Of a stretch of 64,000 bases of DNA, positions 14,784 through 23,988 are shown piece after piece (the stretch's first letter is position 1; each line of letters starts with the position of its first letter). A model generated the notes under the pieces. That model was given only the letters and a program-made list of their open reading frames with translations, did no database searches and was not told the DNA's origin. Source of the stretch: Streptomyces sp. NBC_00078. GTDB taxonomy: Bacteria; Actinomycetota; Actinomycetes; Streptomycetales; Streptomycetaceae. The translations under genes were made by a program, and so were the position numbers. The stretch is from positions 5,456,001 through 5,520,000 of the forward strand of contig NZ_JAPELX010000001.1 of the NCBI RefSeq assembly GCF_026343335.1, in the 5' to 3' direction.

Positions 14784-15290
14784 TCACAGATCGAGCCGAT
14801 AGCAGTGCCCCTCCTGCTCCCGGGCCGGTGTGGTGAAGACCTCGGCCAGGTGCATGCCCAGCCGCCGCGTCACCGCGATCGACCGCTTGTTGCCGGCCAG
14901 GACCATCGCCACGACGCTCGGCACCTCCGCCGCCCGCAGTCGTTCCAGTGTCATCTGCGCGGCCGCGGTGGCATACCCCTTGCCCCAGTACTCCCGCCCG
15001 AGCCGCCACCCGATCTCGATCTCGCCCTTGGGGCCCCAGTCCTGAGGCCACGGCTGGGCGCCGGTGAACCCGATGACCTGCCCGGACTCGCCGACCATGG
15101 TCCACAGGCAGAAGCCCCGCTCGGCGTCGTGCCGGCGCTGGCGGGCGGTGAGCTCCTCGTAGAAGGAGAGGTTGGCGGACCTGCCGCCGTGGAACTCCAT
15201 GACGTCCGGGTCGTCGAAGACCCGGTGCCAGGCGACGGCGTCCTCGTCGGTGGGGACGCGCAGCCGTATTACGGGGAGAGCTCGGTTCAC
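14784..15290 (-). CDS. GNAT-family N-acetyltransferase
   Basis: 168 residues from a GTG at 15290, after an AAGGG-type ribosome site. RimJ/RimL-like GNAT fold: N-terminal LRVPTDEDAVAWHRVFDDPDVMEF, central EIEIGWRLGREYWGKGYATAAAQMTLERL with the acetyl-CoA pyrophosphate loop (GKGYAT), then VLAGNKRSIAVTRRLGMHLAE. Full length for the subfamily. The substrate cannot be told; relatives acetylate ribosomal protein N termini or small amines. Divergent from the reductase gene at 15390. Confidence 0.88.
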   Translation of the reverse strand: MNRALPVIRLRVPTDEDAVAWHRVFDDPDVMEFHGGRSANLSFYEELTARQRRHDAERGFCLWTMVGESGQVIGFTGAQPWPQDWGPKGEIEIGWRLGREYWGKGYATAAAQMTLERLRAAEVPSVVAMVLAGNKRSIAVTRRLGMHLAEVFTTPAREQEGHCYRLDL

Positions 15291-15389
15291 GAGGCAGCCC
15301 TTCAGCCGGGTGATCAATTCTGCTGAATAGACTGCCTGTGTCCAGTGCCGCTCGGCACAGAGATTTGTCGAACTTGGGGAGATCCCGCC

Positions 15390-16682
15390 GTGACCGTCGT
15401 GACCGAGCCGCTCTCCGAGAACACCGCCGATGTGATCGTCGTGGGCGCGGGGCCGGCGGGCTCCACGACCGCCTACCACCTCGCCAAGTCCGGCCTCGAC
15501 GTGCTCCTCTTGGAGAAGACCGAGTTCCCGCGCGAGAAGGTCTGCGGCGACGGCCTGACCCCGCGCGCCACCAAGCAGCTCGTGGCCATGGGCATCGACA
15601 TCTCCGAGGAGGCCGGCTGGCTGCGCAACAAGGGCCTGCGCATCATCGGCGGCGGCGTCCGCCTCCAGCTGGACTGGCCGGATCTCGCCTCCTTCCCGGA
15701 CTACGGCCTCGTCCGCAAGCGCGACGACTTCGACGAGCAGCTCGCCCGGCAGGCCCAGAAGGCCGGGGCGCGCCTGTACGAGCGCTGCAACGTCGGCGCC
15801 CCGATCATCGACGACCGCACGGGCCACATCACCGGCGTCCACGCCAAGCTCGGCGAGGAGAAGCGCGAAGTCACCTTCCACGCGCCGCTCGTCGTGGCGG
15901 CCGACGGCAACTCCACCCGCCTCTCCCTCGCGATGGGCCTGCACCGCCGGGAGGACCGCCCGATGGGTGTCGCGGTCCGGACGTATTTCGAGAGCCCCCG
16001 CCACGAGGACGACTACCTGGAGTCCTGGCTGGAACTGTGGGACCGCCGAGGCCCCCAGGACCGCCTGCTCCCCGGCTACGGCTGGATCTTCGGCATGGGC
16101 GACGGCACGTCGAACGTCGGCCTGGGCGTCCTGAACACCTCCGACTCCTTCAAGGAACTGGACTGGCGCGAGGTTCTGAAGGCCTGGTGCGCCTCCATGC
16201 CCGAGGACTGGGGCTACACGCCGGACAACATGACGGGCCCCATCCGGGGAGCGGCCCTGCCGATGGCCTTCAACCGCCAGCCCCACTACACCAAGGGCCT
16301 GCTCCTGGTCGGCGACGCCGGCGGCCTGGTGAACCCCTTCAACGGCGAAGGCATCGCCTACGCCATGGAGTCCGCCCAGATCGCCGCCGACGTCATCGTC
16401 CAGGCCCACGCCCGCCCGACGGCCGCGAGCCGCGAACTGGCCCTCCAGCGCTACCCGCGCGTCCTGAAGGACACCTACGGCGGCTACTACACGCTCGGCC
16501 GCGCCTTCGTGAAGCTCATCGGCAACCCGAAGGTCATGAAGATCGCGGCCCAGCGCGGCCTCACCCACCCCATGCTGATGAAGTTCACCCTGAAGCTTCT
16601 GGCGAACCTGACGGACCCGACCGGCGGCGACGCGATGGACCGGATCATCAACGGCCTCAGCAAGGTGGCACCGAAGGCGTGA
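15390..16682 (+). CDS. Geranylgeranyl/menaquinone side-chain reductase family (MenJ-like)
   Basis: 430 residues from a GTG at 15390 with a GGGGAGA ribosome site. FAD-dependent: Rossmann motif VIVVGAGPAGSTTAYHLA; family signature REKVCGDGLTPRATKQL (the CGD loop); C-terminal FAD site LLVGDAGGLVNPFNGEGIAYAMESA. Members saturate isoprenoid chains; the mycobacterial homolog MenJ reduces one double bond of the menaquinone tail. Between menG and nuo, and with partially hydrogenated menaquinones typical of Streptomyces, menaquinone reduction is the likeliest role. Chlorophyll-type substrates are excluded by context. Confidence 0.85.
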   Translation: MTVVTEPLSENTADVIVVGAGPAGSTTAYHLAKSGLDVLLLEKTEFPREKVCGDGLTPRATKQLVAMGIDISEEAGWLRNKGLRIIGGGVRLQLDWPDLASFPDYGLVRKRDDFDEQLARQAQKAGARLYERCNVGAPIIDDRTGHITGVHAKLGEEKREVTFHAPLVVAADGNSTRLSLAMGLHRREDRPMGVAVRTYFESPRHEDDYLESWLELWDRRGPQDRLLPGYGWIFGMGDGTSNVGLGVLNTSDSFKELDWREVLKAWCASMPEDWGYTPDNMTGPIRGAALPMAFNRQPHYTKGLLLVGDAGGLVNPFNGEGIAYAMESAQIAADVIVQAHARPTAASRELALQRYPRVLKDTYGGYYTLGRAFVKLIGNPKVMKIAAQRGLTHPMLMKFTLKLLANLTDPTGGDAMDRIINGLSKVAPKA

Positions 16683-17088
16683 CCGGCCGGCCGCTCAGCG
16701 CCTCGATGCCGGCGGCAGGGTCCGCAACCTCGGCGCCACGCCCGCGAAGGTGGCGCGCTCCCGCGCCGTGGGCCGCGTCTTCATCGAGGCCCTGATCGTC
16801 TGGGGCATGCTCGCCCGCGGTCTGGCCGGCGACGCCGACGGCGACTCAATTCCGGGACGTAGTCGACCCAATTCCGGGACGTAAGGGTCTTTTCGCGCCA
16901 AGAGCCGTCAACGCGCCCCCGGGCGCGGACAATTCGGACGCGGCGCCGTGTGAACTCCAGGAGTCGTGCCGGACCGGCCGCCCGGAAGGGGGCCCTGAAG
17001 CGCGTCGACGAGGTCGGCCACAAAACCGGGCCTGCCCCACACCTTCGACCTCGGACGGGGCCACAGGGGCTGTGGGAGGGCGCACGGA
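16683..17088. other. Spacer with a possible gene remnant and a direct repeat
   Basis: A frame ending at TAA 16882-16884 encodes VARSRAVGRVFIEALIVWGMLARGLAGDADGD, which looks protein-like (start possible at GTG 16750), but no good ribosome site or longer start is present; it may be a relic. A direct repeat CAATTCCGGGACGTA occurs at 16847 and 16869. The remainder shows nothing I can identify. Confidence 0.35.
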
Positions 17089-17120
17089 GGGGCCGCCAGC
17101 CCCCGAGCGGCTGCGGCCCC
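17089..17120. terminator. Bidirectional hairpin terminator
   Basis: GGGGCCGCCAGCC, a 7-base loop, then GGCTGCGGCCCC: about 12 pairs with one bulged base. It lies between the convergent reductase (15390) and NlpC/P60 (17157) genes and can serve both. Confidence 0.7.
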
Positions 17121-17156
17121 TTCCGTGCGACACGTGCGTCCTGTCTGTCCCGTGTG

Positions 17157-17963
17157 TCAGAGCACCCGCACCGCGCCGGTCGGCGGGTCGTAGGAGAGCG
17201 GCTTCTCGACGACGCCGCTCGACGGGTTCTGCGCGCCGACGAACATGCCGTCACCGACGTACACCGCCACGTGGTACGCGCTGCCCGCGCTGCCCCAGTA
17301 GAGGATGTCGCCCGGCTGCAGGTTGCTCAGCGAGACCTGGGTGCCGGCCGTCGACTGGTCCTGTGAGACGCGCGGCAGGCTGATGCCGATCTGCTTGAAC
17401 GCGGTCTGCACCAGGCCCGAGCAGTCATAGGCGGACGAACCGGTGGCACCGGACACATATGCCTTGCCGACCTGTGCCTTGACGAAGCTGACGATCGCGG
17501 CGGCCGAACCCGTGGCCGTCGACGAACCCGTCGAGGGGATGGAGGTCGTGGACGCGGCGAGGGTGGTCCGCTCGGCGCTGCGGGAGACGGCGCGCTCGGC
17601 GGCGGCCTTGCGAGCGGCCTCGGCCTTCTTCTTGGCCTCCGCCTTGTGCTTCGCCTTGGCGAGGTCCGCCTTGGCCTGCTTCGCGGCGTTTGCGGCGGCC
17701 GTGTCACGCTCGGCCTGCAGCTGGTAGTTCGCGGCAGCCTGCTGCGTGGCGTCCGCGGACTGGGCGACCTGAGTGGCCAGATCGGCCGTCAGGGTGGGCA
17801 GTTCGAGCGTCTGTGTCACCGGCTCGGCGGCGTTCGCCGAAGCCGACGCACCCGCCGCTGCCATGCCGAGGACGCCACCGGTGACTCCGACGCGCACAGC
17901 GAGCGTCGTGGACGCGGTGCGGCGGGGTTTCCGGTGGCTGCGTATGTGAGCGGTGTGGGACAT
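17157..17963 (-). CDS. Secreted NlpC/P60 endopeptidase
   Basis: 268 residues from an ATG at 17963. An Arg-rich start and Ala-rich core form a long signal peptide. A Lys/Ala/Glu-rich coiled-coil region (about 70-135) and a Ser/Thr linker follow. The C-terminal NlpC/P60 domain starts at about 155, with the catalytic Cys in YDCSGLVQTAF (about residue 180) and His in YHVAVYVGDG (about 230). Enzymes of this family cut peptide stems of peptidoglycan during growth and spore germination. The gene has a long upstream leader (next entry). Divergent from nuoA. Confidence 0.93.
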   Translation of the reverse strand: MSHTAHIRSHRKPRRTASTTLAVRVGVTGGVLGMAAAGASASANAAEPVTQTLELPTLTADLATQVAQSADATQQAAANYQLQAERDTAAANAAKQAKADLAKAKHKAEAKKKAEAARKAAAERAVSRSAERTTLAASTTSIPSTGSSTATGSAAAIVSFVKAQVGKAYVSGATGSSAYDCSGLVQTAFKQIGISLPRVSQDQSTAGTQVSLSNLQPGDILYWGSAGSAYHVAVYVGDGMFVGAQNPSSGVVEKPLSYDPPTGAVRVL

Positions 17964-18731
17964 GAGAACAACCGGTATCAGGGGCTCCTCCATACCTTCA
18001 AGAAACGTGTGCTGCGCCACAGTTGTTCAATCGGCACTCCGAAAACCTGGTCTCTCGACCTTTATTGACGCCGTAACGGACATTGCGGGCCTGGCCTGTT
18101 GCCCCCGTGATCACGGTCTTTCATCGTTACGCCCGAATTGCCCCGCACCTACCACTGGTTGGGACCGGTGGCCAAGCCCCGTTCTCGGACGCCTCTCCTG
18201 GGTGTGGCGGAGGTCACGCAACGGTCTCGGCCTGGTCCGCGTCCCGCGCGAAGATCACGACCTGATTGCGCTCGGGTCACGACCGGGCTCCGCTCGTGAA
18301 TGTGTGCACGCGTCCACACCGCATCACCCAGGTCGCTCTGATGTGTGAACGCGAGCCACTACCAGGGCGCCTCGCCCAACTCCAATTTGCATGCAGAAGA
18401 AGTCTCTTGATATTGAGACGACCCCTCCGAGCTGGGCCGACGAGCAGAAATGTCACCTATGGTGACCACTCGGACGCTTCCAGTACGAAGATCACTGCTC
18501 ATCCGACTTCATGATCGTTCGTCAGGTGGTGGAGATCACAAAGCTTGTGCAATACCCCGTGTCGCAGATCACAGACCGGCGGGCATAAGATGCGAGGCAG
18601 TTGGGCTTGTGACCTGCTTCACATGTTCTCGATCTTCGCCCGGGACGGGCGAGGTTGGAGAGACGTATGAGGCCGGTGTGAGTCCGCCACCATCGCCAGC
18701 AGTCAGTGCCGACTGAGAGGAGCGAGGAGCG
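17964..18731. promoter_or_regulatory. 768-bp divergent control region between NlpC/P60 and nuoA
   Basis: Contains a 12-bp perfect palindrome CCGTGATCACGG at 18105-18116, an inverted repeat GTCTC-N8-GAGAC at 18402-18419, and the Rex-like site at 18607. On the minus strand, the 18100-18240 portion is rich in potential stems (GGGGCTTGGCCACCGGTCCC, GGTAGGTGCGGGGC) and may be a structured leader of the hydrolase mRNA. It does not contain the full set of ydaO riboswitch motifs seen at 50800. Promoter hexamers could not be placed with confidence. Confidence 0.5.
18607..18624. promoter_or_regulatory. Rex-like redox operator upstream of nuoA
   Basis: TTGTGACCTGCTTCACAT fits the Rex operator consensus TTGTGAANNNNTTCACAA at 12 of the 14 defined positions. 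It lies about 110 bp before the nuoA start. Rex is the NADH/NAD+ sensing repressor of Streptomyces, and nuoA-N is an established Rex-regulated operon in S. coelicolor. A high NADH/NAD+ ratio releases Rex and induces the respiratory dehydrogenase. Confidence 0.75.
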
Positions 18732-19091
18732 GTGAACGCGTATGCGCCCATCCTCGTACTGGGAGCCCTCGGGGCAGGCTTTGCGATCTTCTCCGTGGTC
18801 ATGGCCACGCTGATCGGTCCGAAGCGGTACAACCGGGCCAAGCTCGAGGCCTACGAGTGCGGGATCGAGCCGACCCCCACGCCGGCCGGCGGCGGGCGCT
18901 TCCCCATCAAGTACTACCTGACGGCGATGCTCTTCATCGTCTTCGACATCGAGATCGTCTTCCTCTACCCCTGGGCCGTCACCTTCGACGCCCTGGGGAT
19001 TTTCGGGCTCGTGGAGATGCTGCTCTTCGTGCTCACCGTCTTCGTCGCGTACGCGTACGTATGGCGGCGCGGCGGCCTGGAATGGGACTGA
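18732..19091 (+). CDS. nuoA: NADH-quinone oxidoreductase subunit A
   Basis: 119 residues from a GTG with a GAGGAGCGAGGAGCG ribosome region. Three transmembrane helices; the conserved loop KLEAYECGIEPTPTPAGGGRFPIKYYL lies between the first and second, as in all NuoA. A membrane-arm subunit near the quinone site of complex I. First gene of a 14-gene operon on one strand with mostly overlapping or short junctions. Confidence 0.96.
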   Translation: MNAYAPILVLGALGAGFAIFSVVMATLIGPKRYNRAKLEAYECGIEPTPTPAGGGRFPIKYYLTAMLFIVFDIEIVFLYPWAVTFDALGIFGLVEMLLFVLTVFVAYAYVWRRGGLEWD

Positions 19092-19105
19092 GGGGCCTTT
19101 AGAAC

Positions 19106-19656
<551 letters not shown>

Positions 19657-19660
<4 letters not shown>

Positions 19661-20436
19661 GCGACGCGAACGGCACCAACGGTGCGTCGAACGGGGTGAA
19701 CCCCGAAAAGGACCTCGGCGCCTCCAACCTCCCCGGCCAGCGCGGCGACGGCGGCGAGGAGATCCGCGTCCAGCGCGGCATGTTCGGCGCCAACAACGGC
19801 GGCGACACCTCCGGCTACGGCGGCCTGGTCCGCTCGATCCGGCTCCCGGGACCGGCGGCCCGCCCCTACGGCGGCCCACGCGGCGGAGCCGCATATGGAT
19901 ACTTTGACGAGGTCGCCGACGAACTGGAAGGTGCCCTGGAGGAACAGGGCCTGCTCCCCGGCAACGCGATCGAGAAGACGGTCGTGGACCGCGGTGAACT
20001 CACCTTCCACATCGAGCGCGAGCACCTGCTGCGCGTCGCCCGCACCCTGCGCGACGACCCGGCCCTGCGCTTCGAGCTGTGCACCGGCGTCAGCGGAGTC
20101 CACTATCTCCACGACAAGGGCCGCGAGCTGCACGCCGTCTACCACCTGCGCTCGATCACCCACAACCGGCTGATCCGCCTGGAGGTCAGCGCCCCGGACG
20201 CCGACCCGCACATCCCGTCCCTGGTCTCCGTCTATCCGACCAACGACTGGCACGAGCGCGAGACCTACGACTTCTTCGGGATCGTCTTCGACGGCCACCC
20301 GGCCCTGACGCGGATCATGATGCCGGACGACTGGCAGGGCCATCCGCAGCGCAAGGACTACCCCCTCGGCGGCATCCCCGTCGAGTACAAGGGCGCCCAG
20401 ATTCCGGCTCCGGACCAGCGGAGGTCGTACTCGTGA
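19657..20436 (+). CDS. nuoC: NADH-quinone oxidoreductase subunit C
   Basis: 259 residues from a GTG at 19657 overlapping the nuoB stop. The 30-kDa subunit domain occupies roughly residues 80-245, with the signature ERETYDFFGIVFDGHPALTRIMMPDDW followed by GHPQRKDYPLGG. An N-terminal extension of about 80 Asn/Gly-rich residues (NGTNGASNGVNPEKD) is longer than in most bacteria. Peripheral-arm subunit without its own cofactor. Overlaps nuoD by four bases. Confidence 0.95.
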
Positions 20437-21773
20437 GCACGCAGCCAGCATCCGCGGCCTCCGCCGCCTCGGCCCGGGAGACCACCGAAGGCACCGTGTA
20501 CACGGTCACCGGTGGCGACTGGGACGAGGTCGTCCAGGCCGCAGCCCGTGCCGACGACGAGCGCATCGTCCTCAACATGGGCCCGCAGCACCCCTCCACC
20601 CACGGTGTGCTCCGCCTGATCCTGGAGATCGACGGCGAGACGGTCACCGAGGCCCGCTGCGGCATCGGCTACCTCCACACCGGCATCGAGAAGAACCTCG
20701 AGTTCCGCACGTGGACTCAGGGCACCACGTTCGTGACGCGCATGGACTACCTGACGTCCTTCTTCAACGAGACCGCCTACTGTCTCGCCGTCGAGAAGCT
20801 CCTCGGCATCGAGGACCAGATCACCGAGCGAGCCAAGATCATCAGGGTTCTCCTGATGGAGCTGAACCGGCTCTCCTCGCACCTGGTGTGCATCGCCACC
20901 GGCGGCATGGAGCTCGGCGCCACCACGATCATGATCTACGGATTCCGTGATCGTGAAATGATTCTCGACATCTACGAGCTCATCACGGGCCTTCGGATGA
21001 ACCACGCGTACATCCGCCCCGGCGGACTCGCGCAGGACCTGCCGCCCGGCGCGGTGGACCACATCCGCGAGTTCGTGAAGAAGATGAAGAAGAACCTCCC
21101 GGAGTACGACAAGCTCGCCACCGGGAACCCCATCTTCAAGGCCCGTATGCAGGACGTCGGCTACCTCGACCTGGCCGGCTGCATGGCCCTCGGCGCCACC
21201 GGCCCGATCCTGCGCTCCACCGGCCTGCCGCACGACCTGCGCAAGACGCAGCCGTACTGCGACTACGAGACGTACGACTTCGAGGTCCCGACCGCCGACA
21301 CCTGCGACTCCTACGGCCGCTTCCTGATCCGCCTTGAGGAGATGCGCCAGTCGCTCGGGATCGTCGAGCAGTGCCTGGACCGGCTGCAGCCCGGCCCGGT
21401 CATGGTCGCCGACAAGAAGATCGCCTGGCCCGCCCAGCTCGCCCTGGGGCCGGACGGCCTCGGCAACTCCCTCGACCACATCAAGAAGATCATGGGTACC
21501 TCCATGGAGGCCCTGATCCACCACTTCAAGCTGGTCACCGAGGGCTTCCGCGTACCGCCGGGACAGGCGTACGCGGCCGTCGAGTCACCCAAGGGCGAAC
21601 TCGGGGTGCACGCCGTGTCCGACGGCGGCACCCGCCCCTTCCGGGTCCACTTCCGCGACCCGTCCTTCACCAACCTGCAGGCCATGGCGGCGATGTGCGA
21701 GGGCGGCCAGGTCGCCGACGTCATCGTCGCTGTCGCGTCCATCGACCCCGTGATGGGAGGCGTCGACCGGTGA
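20433..21773 (+). CDS. nuoD: NADH-quinone oxidoreductase subunit D
   Basis: 446 residues from a GTG at 20433. The 49-kDa subunit, related to the large subunit of NiFe hydrogenases but without metal ligands. Motifs: NMGPQHPSTHGVLRL (quinone-site His loop), GYLHTGIEKN, RMDYLTSFFNE, EGFRVPPGQAYAAVESPKGELG. Forms the menaquinone pocket with NuoB. A 38-residue Ala/Ser-rich start precedes the conserved part. Overlaps nuoE by four bases. Confidence 0.97.
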   Translation: MSTQPASAASAASARETTEGTVYTVTGGDWDEVVQAAARADDERIVLNMGPQHPSTHGVLRLILEIDGETVTEARCGIGYLHTGIEKNLEFRTWTQGTTFVTRMDYLTSFFNETAYCLAVEKLLGIEDQITERAKIIRVLLMELNRLSSHLVCIATGGMELGATTIMIYGFRDREMILDIYELITGLRMNHAYIRPGGLAQDLPPGAVDHIREFVKKMKKNLPEYDKLATGNPIFKARMQDVGYLDLAGCMALGATGPILRSTGLPHDLRKTQPYCDYETYDFEVPTADTCDSYGRFLIRLEEMRQSLGIVEQCLDRLQPGPVMVADKKIAWPAQLALGPDGLGNSLDHIKKIMGTSMEALIHHFKLVTEGFRVPPGQAYAAVESPKGELGVHAVSDGGTRPFRVHFRDPSFTNLQAMAAMCEGGQVADVIVAVASIDPVMGGVDR

Positions 21774-22642
21774 CCACCTCTTCTTCGGAGCGGGGCGTCA
21801 GCCTGGGCATGCCCGAACTGCCCGCGCCCGCCTACCCGGACGACGTCCGAGCCAGGCTGGAGACGGACGCGCGGGAGTTGATCGCCCGCTACCCCGACTC
21901 CCGGTCCGCGCTCCTGCCGTTGCTGCATCTCGTGCAGTCGGAGGAGGGCCATGTCACGCGCACCGGGATGCGGTTCTGCGCGGACGTGCTGGACCTGACC
22001 ACGGCCGAGGTCACCGCGGTCGCCACCTTCTACACCATGTACCGGCGCAGGCCGAGCGGTGACTACCAGGTGGGCGTCTGCACCAACACCCTGTGCGCGG
22101 TGATGGGCGGTGACGCGATCTTCGAGGAGCTCCAGGAGCACCTCGGTGTCGGCAACGGAGAGACCACCGACGACGGCAAGGTCACCCTGGAGCACATCGA
22201 GTGCAACGCGGCCTGCGACTTCGCGCCGGTCGTGATGGTCAACTGGGAGTTCTTCGACAACCAGACCCCGGGCAGTGCCAAGCGCCTCGTCGACGACCTG
22301 CGCGCGGGCAGGAGCGTGGAGCCCACGCGCGGGGCGCGCCTGTGCACCTTCAAGGAGACCGCGCGGATTCTGGCCGGCTTCCCCGACGAGCGGCCAGGGG
22401 CCGTCGAGGCAGGCGGCAGTGCGGGACCGGCATCGCTGGTGGGCCTTCGCCTGGCAAGGGGAGAGGCCGCACCCGCGCGCGTGGTCCATCCGCGGGACGG
22501 CGGCCCGCACGACGAGCCGCAGGACAGGGCAGTGCACGAGCCGTCGCCGACCGAGCACCTCAGTTCGCACGATGCGCCGCACGACACGTCGGCCTCCGAC
22601 CCGGCCCACCCGGCAGGGCCTGCCGCCGAGGAGGGGGAGTGA
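21770..22642 (+). CDS. nuoE: NADH-quinone oxidoreductase subunit E
   Basis: 290 residues from a GTG at 21770. Thioredoxin-like [2Fe-2S] subunit: cluster Cys in VCTNTLCAVMGG and HIECNAACDFAP. The conserved domain ends near residue 210. The remaining 80 or so residues (His/Asp/Pro-rich, RDGGPHDEPQD) are an actinomycete-type extension predicted to be disordered. Part of the NADH-oxidising module with NuoF and NuoG. The stop and the nuoF start share one base (TGATG). Confidence 0.95.
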   Translation: MTTSSSERGVSLGMPELPAPAYPDDVRARLETDARELIARYPDSRSALLPLLHLVQSEEGHVTRTGMRFCADVLDLTTAEVTAVATFYTMYRRRPSGDYQVGVCTNTLCAVMGGDAIFEELQEHLGVGNGETTDDGKVTLEHIECNAACDFAPVVMVNWEFFDNQTPGSAKRLVDDLRAGRSVEPTRGARLCTFKETARILAGFPDERPGAVEAGGSAGPASLVGLRLARGEAAPARVVHPRDGGPHDEPQDRAVHEPSPTEHLSSHDAPHDTSASDPAHPAGPAAEEGE

Positions 22643-23988
22643 TGACCTTGGCACCCGAACTGAAAGACACCAGCCCCGAGAAGCTGCTCGCACCCGTGCT
22701 GTCGGCCTTCTGGGACGAGGACCGGTCCTGGACTCTCGACGTCTACAAAAGGCACGAAGGTTACGAGGGGCTCCGCAAGGCCCTCGCGATGTCCCCGGAC
22801 GACTTGATCGCGTACGTCAAGGACTCCGGGCTGCGCGGCCGTGGCGGCGCGGGATTCCCGACGGGAATGAAATGGCAGTTCATTCCCCAGGGAGATGGAA
22901 AGCCGCACTATCTAGTTGTCAACGCCGACGAGTCGGAGCCTGGCACCTGCAAGGACATCCCGCTCCTCTTCGCGAACCCGCATAGCCTCATCGAGGGCAT
23001 TGTCATCGCGTGTTATGCCATCAGGTCGTCGCATGCCTTCATCTATCTGCGTGGTGAGGTCGTCCCCGTGTTGCGGCGGTTGCACGAGGCCGTGCGCGAG
23101 GCCTATGCGGCCGGCTACCTCGGCGAGAACATCCTGGGCAGCGGGCTCGACCTCCAGGTCACCGTGCACGCGGGTGCGGGCGCGTACATCTGCGGTGAAG
23201 AGACCGCGCTGCTCGACTCGCTCGAAGGCCGCCGGGGTCAACCGCGGCTCCGTCCCCCTTTCCCTGCTGTCGCGGGCCTCTATGCGTGCCCGACTGTAGT
23301 GAATAACGTCGAGTCGATCGCGTCGGTTCCCGCAATCCTGGCTCGGGGCAAAGAATGGTTCCGGTCGATGGGCAGCGAGAAGTCGCCGGGCTTCACGCTC
23401 TATTCCCTCAGCGGCCACGTCGCGAGCCCCGGCCAGTACGAGGCCCCGCTCGGCATCACGCTCCGCCAGCTCCTCGAGATGAGCGGCGGCATGCGGTCGG
23501 GCCACCGGCTCAAGTTCTGGACGCCAGGCGGATCTTCGACGCCGATGTTCACGGAAGAGCACCTCGACGTACCTCTCGACTACGAGGGAGTCGGCGCCGC
23601 CGGCTCGATGCTCGGCACCAAAGCCCTGCAGTGCTTCGACGAGACGACCTGCGTCGTGCGCGCCGTCACCCGCTGGACCGAGTTCTACGCCCACGAGTCC
23701 TGCGGCAAGTGCACCCCGTGCCGCGAAGGAACGTACTGGCTCGTGCAGTTGCTGCGCGACATCGAGGCCGGCAAGGGCGTCATGTCCGACCTCGACAAGC
23801 TGAACGACATCGCCGACAACATCAACGGCAAGTCCTTCTGCGCCCTCGGCGACGGCGCCGCCTCGCCGATCTTCTCCTCGCTCAAGTACTTCCGCGACGA
23901 GTACGAGCAGCACATCACGGGCCGCGGATGCCCCTTCGACCCTGCCAAGTCGACGGCCTGGGCCGACCGCACGGAGGTGAACGCATGA
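22642..23988 (+). CDS. nuoF: NADH-quinone oxidoreductase subunit F
   Basis: 448 residues. Carries FMN and the NADH site: GRGGAGFPTGMKWQF (nucleotide loop), GAGAYICGEETALLDSLEGRRG (FMN), and the N3 [4Fe-4S] ligands in SCGKCTPCREGTYW plus a distal Cys in FCALGDGAASP. Entry point of electrons from NADH. Full length. Overlaps nuoG by four bases. Confidence 0.97.
   Translation: MTLAPELKDTSPEKLLAPVLSAFWDEDRSWTLDVYKRHEGYEGLRKALAMSPDDLIAYVKDSGLRGRGGAGFPTGMKWQFIPQGDGKPHYLVVNADESEPGTCKDIPLLFANPHSLIEGIVIACYAIRSSHAFIYLRGEVVPVLRRLHEAVREAYAAGYLGENILGSGLDLQVTVHAGAGAYICGEETALLDSLEGRRGQPRLRPPFPAVAGLYACPTVVNNVESIASVPAILARGKEWFRSMGSEKSPGFTLYSLSGHVASPGQYEAPLGITLRQLLEMSGGMRSGHRLKFWTPGGSSTPMFTEEHLDVPLDYEGVGAAGSMLGTKALQCFDETTCVVRAVTRWTEFYAHESCGKCTPCREGTYWLVQLLRDIEAGKGVMSDLDKLNDIADNINGKSFCALGDGAASPIFSSLKYFRDEYEQHITGRGCPFDPAKSTAWADRTEVNA

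Noticed and set aside
17964..18260. ydaO riboswitch upstream of the NlpC/P60 gene
   Set aside because: GGTAGGTG and AACC-like bits occur, but the CGCCGAATCC start, the GGGGTGAA loop and the AGCTCACCTCGTAGGCG end are absent, unlike 50800-50987.
18550..18575. Crp-type site near GTGTCGCAGATCACA
   Set aside because: The half-sites deviate from GTG-N6-GNCAC and the spacing is not convincing; the Rex-like site is a much better match.
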